Below, piece by piece: positions 27,398 to 38,781 of a DNA stretch of 40,442 nucleotides. The first letter of the stretch is position 1. Each line of letters begins with the position of its first letter. Source of the stretch: an uncultured Clostridia bacterium (GTDB taxonomy: Bacteria; Bacillota; Clostridia; TANB77; CAG-508); the NCBI GenBank assembly GCA_947590905.1, contig CANQCU010000014.1, positions 1-40,442 of the forward strand, given 5' to 3'. The position numbers and the translations under genes were made by a program. The notes beneath the pieces were generated by a model. It saw nothing but the letters and a program-made list of their open reading frames with translations. It had not been told where the DNA came from and searched no databases.

Positions 27398-30005
27398 CTA
27401 TATCCATTCTCTATATTTTTTGATATATACCTTTTTTGCAACCATTGCAACGAAACAATATAAGATTGGTACAAAAATTATTATCGGCAAATATTCAAAT
27501 TTTATTGGTACAAGTCCAATTAAATTTCCAAGCCACGTAAATGGAATTATTACTCCAACTATTCCTAGTAAAATTGATGAAAAATATACTAATCTATGCG
27601 CATTACTTTGAACAAATGGAATCTTTGCTGTTCTAATTATATGCATTCCAAGTAAGTTAGAAACTATACTATAAGAAAACCATATCGTTTGAAATGTTGC
27701 AACATCTTTAACTCTAAAAACAATTAATAATAATATAAATACTATAATGTCAAATAAAGAACTTACTGGTCCCATAAATAACATAAAATTCTTTAAACTG
27801 TTAATATTGAATTTTCTTGGCTCTTTTAAATATTCTTCATCAACATTGTCAAAAGGCAATGTTAATTGCCCAAAATCGTATAAAAGTCCTTCTACTAATA
27901 ATTGTATTGGTGTTTCTGGTAAAAATGGTAATGCAACACTTGCTATAATTACAGACACAACCTCTCCAAAATTAAAACTTGTTGAAAGTTTTATATATTT
28001 CATTAAATTTGCAAAAGTTTTTCTTCCGTTCCGTTACTCCATCTAATAAAACATCTAAGTCTTTTTCAAGTAAAATAATATCTGCTGATTCTTTTGCGAT
28101 ATCAACTGCTGTATCAACTGACACTCCAACATCTGAGTTTATTAATGATGGAGCATCATTTATTCCATCTCCCATATAACCTACTATATTTCCAGCTTCA
28201 TGTAAAACTCTAACTATTCTTGCTTTTTGAATAGGCGAAAGTTTTACAAATATATTGCTCTTTTTTAGTATTCTTAGAAGTGCATAATCATTAAGTTTTT
28301 CAATTTGCTTTCCTTCAACTATTCTATCTGAGTTTATTCCAACTTTTTTGCATATGCATTTTGTTACTTCTAAATTATCTCCTGTTAAAACCATAACACG
28401 GATTCCTGCATTGTTCAATCTTTCAATTGCAGATTTTGCACTCTCTTTTGGTGGATCCAAAAATCCTATGAATCCTAAAAGTATCATGTTTTTTTCGTCA
28501 TTTACATTAAAATCTGTTATATCTGCTATATCATTTTTTTGGCATACAGCTACAACTCTTAAACCATCTTTATTAAGATTTTTAGAAATTTGTAATATGT
28601 TATCTTTTATTTCTTTTGTAATTGGTGAAACTTCTCCTTTATAATCTACCATTGTACAAATAGAAAGTATTTCTTCAACTGCACCCTTTGTAATTAATTG
28701 CTTTTTTACTCCGTCTGTAACTGCCACAGATAAGCGTCTACGTGAAAAATCGAATGGTATTTCATCTATTAATTTATATTTCTCAATATACTCTTCCATA
28801 CCATTTTTTAAAGCTCTATCTACAACTGCTTCATCTATGTTACCTCTTAAGCCTGTTTGAAAATATGAATTTAAAAAAGCATGCTTAAGTACACGGAAAT
28901 CTTCATTTCCATATATATCTAAATATTTTTCTAAAACTATTCTATCTTCTGTAAGTGTTCCAGTTTTATCAGTACATAAAATATTCATAGCTCCAAAACT
29001 TTGAATGGCATCTAGTTTTTTTATGATTGTTTTCTTTTTAGACATCCTAACCGCACCTTTTGAAAGGCTCGAAGACAAAATAACTGGAAGAAGAAGTGGT
29101 GTAATACAAATTGCAATAGCTACTGCAAATGTAAAAGCTGTTACTGTACTATGTTTTTCAACATTTAAAATAAAAACTATTGGTATAAGTATTATCATAA
29201 AACGTATAAGCAATTTACTTATATTTTCTATACCTCTTTCAAAAACTGACTTGGGTTTATCTGTAGTTAGTGTGCTTGCAACTTTTCCAAAATAAGTATT
29301 ATCTGCAATTTTTATTACTGCTCCTTTTGCAGAACCACTTATTACATTTGTTCCCATGAAGCAAATATTATTTAAATCTGATATACTATCCACCTCAGAA
29401 ATATTAGTTTCAAGTTCTACAGTCTTTTTTACAGCTTCTGCTTCTCCTGTTAAAGAAGATTGACCAACATATAGATCCTTTGCCTCTAATATTCTAATGT
29501 CTGCTGGTATTAAGCTTCCAGCCGATAACTTAACTATGTCTCCAACAGTAACTTTGTTTATTGGTATTTTTATTTCTTTTCCATTTCTTATAACAGAAGT
29601 TGTAGTTGCAACTAATTCTTTAAGCTTTTCTGCTGCCCTATTTGAATTGTATTCTTCAAAGAACTCTAAGAACGTGCTTGATATTACCAAAATTGCAATT
29701 ACTATAATATTAGCATAGCTTGGAGTTTCTGCTAAATATATATCTGTATAAAATAATATTAAAGCAATTCCAATAAGTATACTATTAAATGGGCTAAATA
29801 AACTTGTCAAAAAGTAATTATACCATTTTTTTGGCTTAGCACTTTTTACTTCGTTTAGTCCATATTTATTAATTCTTTCATCTGCTTCGCTTGTATCTAA
29901 TCCTGTTTCTTTAATATTAAATGCATCTATAAATTCTTTTTTATTTAATGAGCTTTCCTTCCCATAAGATTTATCTATGTTTATCTCTTCTTTTACACTA
30001 GACAT
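27398..30005 (-). CDS. mgtA: MgtA-type magnesium P-type ATPase, one CGG +1 shift
   Basis: Conventional frames give a 677- and a 201-residue fragment. Skipping the C of the in-frame CGG at codon 660 joins them as GVTE-GRKTFANLMKYIKLSTSFNFG, the highly conserved start of the C-terminal membrane domain. The result is an 868-residue protein (2608 nt minus 1 is divisible by 3). Domains in order are an N-terminal cytoplasmic segment, helices 1-2, an actuator with SSLTGEAEAV, helices 3-4 with ITPLLLPVILS, phosphorylation motif CTDKTGTLTED (about 346), hinge VMLTGDN, GYMGDGINDAPSL, and the C-terminal helices. LVEGLLYDFGQLTLPFDNVD and FMGPVSSLFDIIVF are typical of MgtA/MgtB. It should import Mg2+. A 162-bp leader with alternative hairpins lies upstream. 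Confidence 0.88.
28025..28028 (-). other. CGGA +1 recoding site (MgtA residue 660)
   Basis: The frame-0 context is GAA CGG AAG. Skipping C28028 gives Glu-Gly-Arg-Lys-Thr-Phe-Ala-Asn, matching the conserved E-G-R-x-x-x-x-N element of P-type ATPases. A second CGG five bases upstream (ACG GAA) is out of frame and causes nothing. Confidence 0.88.
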
Positions 30006-30080
30006 CTAAAAATCACTCCTCTTACTCTTTTGTTATAATTATTTCCAAAAAATATAATTTTAAAATAAGAAAACCTTGTT

Positions 30081-30133
30081 GTTTCAGATAAAAATGCTCA
30101 CATTCCATTTTTATCTGAAACGTGAGCATTTTT
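30081..30133. promoter_or_regulatory. Two overlapping, mutually exclusive hairpins upstream of mgtA
   Basis: Hairpin 1 pairs 30081-30096 with 30106-30121 (16 bp, 9-nt loop). Hairpin 2 pairs 30090-30101 with 30122-30133 (12 bp). They share bases, so only one can form at a time. The site lies after the GC-rich 82-residue gene (stop 30168) and before mgtA (start 30005). It may be a terminator for the former or a conditional leader for the latter. Confidence 0.55.
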
Positions 30134-30167
30134 CGCATAATTTTCTGCGAATTGCTAGGACAAGTGT

Positions 30168-30416
30168 TTAATCAACAAACACATAGTCCGGCTGGAACTT
30201 GCTGCCGATGATGACGCTGTCCTCCGTATTATTGTCCTCGAACCAGACAATATACCTCAGAAGTCCATCTCTTTTTCCGAACTCAAAGCCGATGATTTTG
30301 CCTTCTTTGCCGGGGAACTTGGCCGATAATATCTTTCGGCCGACGTTGCGAGCAAGCTCGATTCCTTCTCTTTTCTGGATTTTTCTGCTTGCACGCATTC
30401 TTTTTGCAACTGTCAT
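30168..30416 (-). CDS. Small GC-rich hypothetical protein (82 residues)
   Basis: I do not recognise the family. The 82-residue protein begins with a basic helix (MTVAKRMRASRKIQKREG) and continues as an apparent beta-rich fold (GKIIGFEFGKRDGLLRYIVWFED, DSVIIGSKFQPDYVFVD). Codon choice is strikingly unlike the neighbours: GC-rich third positions and codons such as CTG, GTC, ATC and GCC dominate. It resembles the three genes at 31383-33634 in this respect. It has an AGGAGGAATTTGCA leader. None of its several CGG triplets is in frame. Its composition points to recent acquisition or to selection for a different codon set. Confidence 0.6.
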   Translation of the reverse strand: MTVAKRMRASRKIQKREGIELARNVGRKILSAKFPGKEGKIIGFEFGKRDGLLRYIVWFEDNNTEDSVIIGSKFQPDYVFVD

Positions 30417-30551
30417 TGCAAATTCCTCCTTAATATATATACTCGCTAGGCGAGCTTTATAATATAATTATACCACTATTTGCAAAAATATTCAAATTTC
30501 AGGATTATATTAAATTATAAAATTATATTAGATTATAATGAACATTATATT

Positions 30552-31091
30552 TTATTCTTCTTCTATATCTATTAATGAAAATAAAGCTTTCTCATTATTT
30601 AACTCTGTTATATTCATAATGACGCCTTTTCCTACAATATTTCCTTCTAATTTTTGTACTGCATCGACCATAGCATTCATAGTGTTTCCTGTTGCATATA
30701 TATCATCTATTATATAAAAATTTTTATTCTTATATGTTTCATTAACTAATTTAGGTAGCTCTAATTCATCTTTTCCATATTCTTTTTCAAAAGAGAATCT
30801 ACATTCAACTGTTGTAGGAGGTAACTTTCCTTTTTTTCTAACTGGTATACATCCAATATTTAACCTGTCCGCAATAGCTGATCCTAATAAGAATCCTCTT
30901 GCTTCTGGTGCTAATATGTAATTTACGTTTTTATTTTTTATTTCTTCTTCGAATTTATCTATTATTTCTTTAAATACATCTTTTTGAATAATAAGCGGAG
31001 TTATATCAATAAATTCTACTCCCTTTACAGGAAAGTCTTTTTGTGTCCTTATATTTAAATTATTTTTTAATACATTTTTTAATACTTTCAT
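30552..31091 (-). CDS. apt: Adenine phosphoribosyltransferase
   Basis: This 179-residue type I phosphoribosyltransferase converts adenine and PRPP to AMP in purine salvage. Family features are the N-terminal FPVKGVEFIDITPLI, APEARGFLLGSAIADRL, the base-binding VRKKGKLP and the PRPP motif FYIIDDIYATGNT. In the PRPP motif the usual DDLLATGGT is altered to DDIYATGNT, a mild departure. Length is standard (170-180). It is flanked by untranslated AT-rich DNA on both sides and looks monocistronic. The 31092-31382 gap upstream is AT-rich, with only the terminator of the next gene near its far end. Confidence 0.9.
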   Translation of the reverse strand: MKVLKNVLKNNLNIRTQKDFPVKGVEFIDITPLIIQKDVFKEIIDKFEEEIKNKNVNYILAPEARGFLLGSAIADRLNIGCIPVRKKGKLPPTTVECRFSFEKEYGKDELELPKLVNETYKNKNFYIIDDIYATGNTMNAMVDAVQKLEGNIVGKGVIMNITELNNEKALFSLIDIEEE

Positions 31092-31343
31092 TACATATAC
31101 CTTTTTATTAATATATTTACAATCAATTTTATTTTATAAATTACATTAACAAATGATTGCATAAGAAAATTTAATGTAATTAAAAACTCAAATTCTTAAA
31201 TATATTTTTGGTAATTTATTTATATTGCTCAATTTCATCTTTGAATTTTTTTGCAAAATGATTATATAATAACTTTTTTTATATTACAAGATTGTTTTTT
31301 TATTTTATTTAAGAAGAAAACTCTTAAGTAAAATAAAAAGGAG

Positions 31344-31379
31344 AAGGCAGGGAAATTGCATTGCTTTCTCCCTGCCTTT
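31344..31379 (-). terminator. Terminator of the 3D-domain protein gene
   Basis: AAGGCAGGGA pairs with TCCCTGCCTT around an interior loop. On the minus strand it runs into CTCCTTTTTATTTT. It lies directly after the stop codon of the gene at 31383-32333. Confidence 0.75.
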
Positions 31380-31382
31380 GCT

Positions 31383-32333
31383 TTACATGAAGTATACGTA
31401 AACTTCAAGTTCTCTTCTGCCAAATTCGTTGCATACTTCATCATTCTCCATGAGGACATCAAGTATGTACGGATTATTGCAGTACTCTTTTTTAAACCTA
31501 TCCTCTACAACAAACCAACCTCCATTGGGTTGGTCTGCGAAATACGGAATATATATCCGTGTTCCGAAAGGATATGCAAAACCAGAAGCAACAGTATGCC
31601 AAAGTTGCATCTCTGCTCCAGAAGCTGTTACACCCGCATACTTAGCGCCATTACAGCATGCACCGGGGCAATACGCCGTAACAGTCATAGTGATGACTAA
31701 CGGCTCTCCTTCAGGAATTTCGATGTCATAATTGGGTTCAGTATCTACTGTTACCTCTTCTTCTGTTGTATCTTCTTCATCCATCTGAGTAGAAGATGCA
31801 TCCGCTGTTGTTTTTTGAGGTGGTGTCACACCATCTAAGCTGTCTGACGAGCTATTGTCACCAACCGGAGTATCGTCTGATTCAGCAGAAGGCACATCCG
31901 TCTTGTTTTGGGGTAGAGTCGTATTGTCAGAATCATCTAACACTCTACTAGTATCATCAGGCATATCTTCTGACTGATCAGAAGATAAAATCTCTCTTTT
32001 CGGCAATCCCATAAGCATCGGTTTATCAAGCGAATTCTCCTCACTGTACGAATTGCCGTTTTGCGAACTGTCCTGTGGAATTGCCATTTCAGATGGTTCC
32101 GAGTATGCCGTATCATTAGATAAATCTTCGGCGTCGTCTTTGAGACCATCTGCCTGGGTAAGATTCTCTGCATTTGCTACTGCATTTTGAGTAGTAGGTG
32201 CTTTGACATCAAATACACCAGTGACCGCTATAGCAATTATAGCTATAGTAACAATACCCACCAGGATATCGCTGATTGATTGCTTTAACCTCCGTTTCTT
32301 TAAATTTGAGTAAATCTCTTGCAGTTTCTTCAT
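31383..32333 (-). CDS. Membrane-anchored 3D-domain (RlpA/YocH-like) protein, GC-rich
   Basis: This 316-residue protein has a basic cytoplasmic N-terminus (KKRRLKQS), one membrane helix (about 22-43) and a long Asp/Ser/Thr-rich linker (about 50-205). The C-terminal domain is MTVTAYCPGACCNGAKYAGV, TASGA, YPFGTRIYIPYF and FVVEDRFK. This looks like the 3D/double-psi-barrel domain of cell-wall muralytic or Rpf-like proteins, though the usual DTG is replaced by EDR. It probably acts on or binds peptidoglycan. Base composition is well above that of the AT-rich neighbours. It contains two in-frame CGG codons (Arg14 and Arg259) that must be read as arginine. The +1 rule inferred elsewhere would stop it at residue 16 (GGA GGT TAA). 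Confidence 0.75.
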   Translation of the reverse strand: MKKLQEIYSNLKKRRLKQSISDILVGIVTIAIIAIAVTGVFDVKAPTTQNAVANAENLTQADGLKDDAEDLSNDTAYSEPSEMAIPQDSSQNGNSYSEENSLDKPMLMGLPKREILSSDQSEDMPDDTSRVLDDSDNTTLPQNKTDVPSAESDDTPVGDNSSSDSLDGVTPPQKTTADASSTQMDEEDTTEEEVTVDTEPNYDIEIPEGEPLVITMTVTAYCPGACCNGAKYAGVTASGAEMQLWHTVASGFAYPFGTRIYIPYFADQPNGGWFVVEDRFKKEYCNNPYILDVLMENDEVCNEFGRRELEVYVYFM

Positions 32334-32483
32334 GCTTTTTCTCCTTTACCGATTTTATCGGCTTTTAAAATTATAGCAAAATGCTATTGTAAATAATTTT
32401 ACCACTTTTTTCAATAAAAAGCAATTATAATACTCTATATAAGAGTTTAACTAACTATTCTTAGTAACGAATGGCTAATGAAT

Positions 32484-32512
32484 TTGATTTAAATCCAAAA
32501 ATATGATATAAT
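32484..32512 (+). promoter_or_regulatory. Sigma-A-type promoter of the first GC-rich paralogue
   Basis: A -35 TTGATT (32484-32489), a 17-bp spacer and -10 TATAAT (32507-32512) lie upstream of the start at 32570. AAGGAG precedes the ATG. The layout is the same as at 33166-33194. Confidence 0.75.
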
Positions 32513-32569
32513 TATATTATGAAAAGCCTTATGGCAATTCAAATATTTTTATGAAGGAGTTTTTAAGCA

Positions 32570-32956
32570 ATGTCTAGCAATGCATCATTGTCTGGCAAGC
32601 GGCTCAATCCTTATCTTTTTGAGGATTTGAAGCTCATCATCAAGGGTGGCGGGGTTGAACTGTTCGAAGCCACCGCCACCGTGTGTGGTACGGAGCGTTC
32701 CAACGCCTACCTCTCTGTTCAGCTTTTGGCCAAGGGCAACGAGCAGTCTCCTTACCTCTTGGGTTTCCCTCTCAAGGGATCCAATGCATTCGAGACCGCA
32801 AACAAGTCCTATGTCAACAATGTGGAGTGGCCCTATATGGAAACGGATCGCAAGATTCGCTGCTTCTTCCGCATGTTGGCCAACACGCTCACCTTCAAGG
32901 GTAACGATTTATCCATCGAGGAGAGCTCCGAAATCGAAACCAAGGCCGATGCCTAA
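32570..32956 (+). CDS. GC-rich hypothetical protein, paralogue A
   Basis: The family is not recognised. This 128-residue soluble protein is plainly paralogous to the gene at 33245. Shared elements are the ATA-x-VCG stretch, NAYL-x-V-x-LL, G-x-E-x-x-PY-x-L-x-FPLKGS, D-x-KIR-x-FF and L-x-FKG-x-x-LSIEES. No signal peptide, membrane helix or catalytic motif is seen. Codons are GC-rich (CTC, GCC, AAG, TCC, CGC), unlike the surroundings, although the promoter and flanks are AT-rich. One in-frame CGG (codon 11, SGKRLNPY) must be Arg; a +1 shift there reaches TGA after ten codons. It has its own promoter and terminator, so it is a compact single-gene cassette. Confidence 0.7.
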   Translation: MSSNASLSGKRLNPYLFEDLKLIIKGGGVELFEATATVCGTERSNAYLSVQLLAKGNEQSPYLLGFPLKGSNAFETANKSYVNNVEWPYMETDRKIRCFFRMLANTLTFKGNDLSIEESSEIETKADA

Positions 32957-32978
32957 GCCGTCCTCAGCATAACCTTCA

Positions 32979-33013
32979 AGCAAAGTGGGAGTAATTATTA
33001 CTCCCACTTTGCT
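32979..33013 (+). terminator. Terminator of paralogue A
   Basis: A 17-bp perfect stem, 32979-32995 with 32997-33013 (effective loop a few nt larger), is followed by an AT-rich tract. It is immediately downstream of the stop at 32956. Confidence 0.8.
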
Positions 33014-33165
33014 ATATATTAGTAAATAATTTTGTTATATTATTTTTATAATTGTTATGTTATTGATTTTTACTTTGTAATTTTAATTTTATTATTTTCA
33101 TAACTTTTATATTATCATCTTTCTAATTTTTATTCTTCTATTTTACGTAATTAGTTTCCTATAAT

Positions 33166-33194
33166 TTGATTTTATGTGAATTATGTGTTATAAT
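33166..33194 (+). promoter_or_regulatory. Sigma-A-type promoter of the second GC-rich paralogue
   Basis: A -35 TTGATT (33166-33171), a 17-bp spacer and -10 TATAAT (33189-33194) are present. The -35, spacing and -10 equal those of paralogue A, and both have AATTTGATTT at the -35 and ATATT following the -10. GAAGGAGG precedes the ATG at 33245. Confidence 0.75.
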
Positions 33195-33244
33195 CATATT
33201 GAATAGTCTCTCTGAGACAAATATTATTTGAAGGAGGCATCCTT

Positions 33245-33634
33245 ATGAAAACCGTAAGCCGGGCAGAACTGTTCGGTAAGCTGCTAAGCGACGAACTTTT
33301 CAATCAGCTCATCCTCATCTTCTCCAGCGCCGGTATCTCTTTGTTAGATGCAACCGCCGTCGTCTGCGGGGACAATGCAAACAATGCATACCTCTGGGTA
33401 GAACTTCTCATTGAGGGGCATGAATTTACCCCGTACAAGCTTCAATTTCCGTTGAAAGGTTCCTCTGTTTACGAATCCGTGCACAAAGACTATTTGCGCG
33501 ACGAGAGTATCTCCCTTAAACTCGACTCTAAGATCAGAAGCTTCTTTAAGAAGATTGTCGACGTTTTAGAGTTTAAGGGATGCGGACTTTCCATAGAAGA
33601 GAGTGTTCGTGATGGTTGTGTATTACCATTCTGA
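33245..33634 (+). CDS. GC-rich hypothetical protein, paralogue B
   Basis: This 129-residue relative of the gene at 32570 aligns over nearly the whole length without large gaps. Conserved blocks include DATAVVCG, NNAYLWVELL, EFTPYKLQFPLKGSS, DSKIRSFFKK and EFKGCGLSIEES. No known domain was recognised. Codon use is GC-rich and unlike the AT-rich genome background. It has one in-frame CGG (codon 6, VSRAEL) that must be Arg; the +1 alternative ends at TAA nine codons later. It has its own consensus promoter and strong terminator. The tandem pair suggests duplication after or before transfer into this chromosome. Confidence 0.7.
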   Translation: MKTVSRAELFGKLLSDELFNQLILIFSSAGISLLDATAVVCGDNANNAYLWVELLIEGHEFTPYKLQFPLKGSSVYESVHKDYLRDESISLKLDSKIRSFFKKIVDVLEFKGCGLSIEESVRDGCVLPF

Positions 33635-33641
33635 CTCCTTC

Positions 33642-33680
33642 AAAAGCGGGTGCCACTGTTTTATATGGCACCCGCTTTTT
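33642..33680. terminator. Bidirectional terminator between paralogue B and obg
   Basis: AAAAGCGGGTGCCA (33642-33655) pairs with TGGCACCCGCTTTT (33666-33679), with A- and T-runs on the two sides. It serves the plus-strand gene ending at 33634 and the minus-strand obg ending at 33685. Confidence 0.88.
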
Positions 33681-33684
33681 ATAT

Positions 33685-36441
<2,757 letters not shown>

Positions 36442-36558
36442 ATTTTCCTCCTTTTAATTTTATAAATATTGTTTTTTATAATTATTATGAATATTTACAT
36501 GAATATCTTTATTGATTATTTATCAGCAATTTGTATAAAGTTCCTTTTTTTTTAAATT

Positions 36559-38487
36559 TTAGTCTATCTCAAAATTATCTATTTCTGTTTTTACTTTCTT
36601 TTTAAATTCATCTATTTTCATTTGTCCTAAATCCCCGGCTTTTCTTGAACGAACACTTGCTAGATTGGCTGTAACTTCTTTTTCCCCTAAAACTAACATA
36701 TATGGAACTTTTTGCATTTGTGCTTCTCTTATTTTGTAACCAATTTTTTCATTTCTGTCATCTACTTCTACTCTTATTCCTAATTCTTCTAATTCTTCTT
36801 TTATTTTTGAAGCATATTCTAGTTGATTATCTGTTATAGGTAAGATTTTTACTTGAACTGGTGAAAGCCAAATTGGGAAAGCTCCTTTTGTCTCCTCGAT
36901 TAAGAATGCTAAAAATCTATCAAAAGTTCCAAGTATTGCTCTATGAATAACAACTGGTCTATGTGGTGCTCCATCTTCTCCAATATATTCTAATTCAAAT
37001 CTTTGTGGTAATAGGAAGTCTAATTGGCAAGTTGATATTGTAACATCATGTCCTACTGCTGTTTTTATTTGTACATCTAATTTTGGTCCATAGAAAGCAG
37101 CTTCTCCTTTTGCTTCATAGAAAGGTATTCCATAGCTTGTTAAAATATCTCTTAATTGTGATTCTGCCATTTCCCACATGTCATCATCATCAAAGTATTT
37201 TTCTTTATTTTCTTTATCTCTTAAAGATAATCTAAATGAATAATCCTTAAATCCAAAATCTTTATATACTGAAAGTATTAAATCAACAACTTTTGCAAAT
37301 TCTTCTTTTATTTGATCTGGTCTTACAAAAAGATGTGCATCATTTTGACACATTTCACGTACTCTTTCTAGTCCGCAAACACTTCCACTATCTTCAAATC
37401 TAAAGTCATGTGCAAGTTCACCAATTCTTATTGGTAACTCTCTATATGAATGCATCTTATTTTTATATATTAACATATGATGTGGGCAGTTCATTGGTCT
37501 TAAAACTAATTCTTCATTGTCCATCTTCATTACTGGGAACATATCTTCTTTATAGTGATCCCAATGTCCACTTGTTTTGTATAAAGCTACATTTGCCATT
37601 GATGGAGTGTAAACATGTTTATATCCCATTTTTATTTCTTTATCTTGGATATATCTTTCAAGTAATCTTCTAACTAAAGCTCCATTTGGTAAATACATTG
37701 GAAGTCCTGATCCTACTAATGGATGTGTCATAAATAATTCCAAGTCTTTTCCTATTTTTCTATGATCTCTATTCTTTGCTTCTTCCAATTCTACTAAGTA
37801 TTCATCAACTTGAGATTGTTTTGGGAAAGATATAGCATATATTCTTTGTAGCATTTTATTTTTTTCGCTACCTCTCCAATATGCTCCTGATGATGAAAGT
37901 ATTTTTACTGCTTTAACCTTTCCTGTGCTCTCTAAGTGTGGTCCTGCGCAAAGATCTGTAAAATCTCCTTGTTTATAAAAAGATATCTCTTCTCCCTCTG
38001 GTAATTCTTCAATTAGTTCTACCTTATATGGCTCATCTTTCATTAATTCAATAGCTTCTTTTCTAGGTAGACTAAATCTCTCTATACTGATATTTTCTTT
38101 TATTATTTTTCTCATTTCATCTTCTATTTTTTGTTTATCTTCTTCTGAAAATGGGGTATCTATATCAAAGTCATAGTAGAATCCATTATCTATTGCTGGT
38201 CCTATTGCAAGTTTTACGTCTGGGAATAATCTTTTTACTGCTTGTGCCATTATGTGTGATGTTGTGTGCCAATAAGCCTTTTTCCCATCTAAACTATTAT
38301 CAAAAGTTAATATTTCTACTTCTGAATCTTCTTCTAGTTTATATCTTAAATCTTTTACTTTTCCATTTACTAATGCTGCGGTCATATTTCTAGCTAGTCC
38401 TTCGCTTATACTTTTAGCAAGATCTAATGCTGAAATTCCTTTTTCTACTTGTTTTTTACTACCATCTTTTAACGTTATATTTATCAT
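36559..38487 (-). CDS. thrS: Threonyl-tRNA synthetase
   Basis: This 642-residue class II synthetase charges tRNA-Thr. Domains are an N-terminal TGS (1-60), an editing/SAD domain with HTTSHIMAQA and the CAGPH zinc element, and a catalytic core with motif 2 (ELAHDFRFE and the VCGLERVREM loop). VIHRAILGTFDRFLAFL is motif 3, and the anticodon-binding domain is at about 540-640. Length and order match bacterial ThrRS. No T-box leader consensus (AGGGTGGNACCGCG) is visible upstream, although many Firmicutes have one. The upstream gap (38488-38781) is AT-rich with long A/T runs and nothing else that I can name. Out-of-frame CGGs only. Confidence 0.96.
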   Translation of the reverse strand: MINITLKDGSKKQVEKGISALDLAKSISEGLARNMTAALVNGKVKDLRYKLEEDSEVEILTFDNSLDGKKAYWHTTSHIMAQAVKRLFPDVKLAIGPAIDNGFYYDFDIDTPFSEEDKQKIEDEMRKIIKENISIERFSLPRKEAIELMKDEPYKVELIEELPEGEEISFYKQGDFTDLCAGPHLESTGKVKAVKILSSSGAYWRGSEKNKMLQRIYAISFPKQSQVDEYLVELEEAKNRDHRKIGKDLELFMTHPLVGSGLPMYLPNGALVRRLLERYIQDKEIKMGYKHVYTPSMANVALYKTSGHWDHYKEDMFPVMKMDNEELVLRPMNCPHHMLIYKNKMHSYRELPIRIGELAHDFRFEDSGSVCGLERVREMCQNDAHLFVRPDQIKEEFAKVVDLILSVYKDFGFKDYSFRLSLRDKENKEKYFDDDDMWEMAESQLRDILTSYGIPFYEAKGEAAFYGPKLDVQIKTAVGHDVTISTCQLDFLLPQRFELEYIGEDGAPHRPVVIHRAILGTFDRFLAFLIEETKGAFPIWLSPVQVKILPITDNQLEYASKIKEELEELGIRVEVDDRNEKIGYKIREAQMQKVPYMLVLGEKEVTANLASVRSRKAGDLGQMKIDEFKKKVKTEIDNFEID

Positions 38488-38781
38488 ATTTAATACCCCT
38501 TTCGCTATCTTTAATATATTTTTTTATTATACTACAATTGTTAAATAAAAGCAATATATGTTTTATTACTTATTTTAAAGTTTTTAAAGTTTATTATTAA
38601 ATTTTTTAAGAAAAATTTTTTTGAGCTAAAATTCAGTATTTTCAATGTTTTGCAGTCTTTGTCACAAGATTTTATAAAAAAAAGTGAAAAAAAGTTAAAC
38701 TTTTTTTCAAAAAAATATATCTATTATATAGAAAAGCTCAAAAAAATATTATACAAAAATAAAAAAAGGAGTGAAAAAACT

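Noticed and set aside
30006-30167. M-box riboswitch upstream of mgtA
   Set aside because: The leader is short and shows only two overlapping hairpins; no M-box core was recognisable.
31262-31462. 66-residue minus-strand ORF overlapping the end of the 3D-domain gene
   Set aside because: It runs through the terminator hairpin and overlaps the 3D-domain coding sequence in another frame, with no ribosome binding site; a chance ORF.
36559-38781. T-box riboswitch upstream of thrS or trpS
   Set aside because: No AGGGTGGNACCGCG-type sequence on the appropriate strand upstream of either gene.
38650-38781. Longer start for the Spo0A-like gene at 38650
   Set aside because: The added stretch is a Lys/Phe/Tyr-rich translation of A/T runs without homology, and the strong AAAGGAGTG site belongs to ATG 38782.
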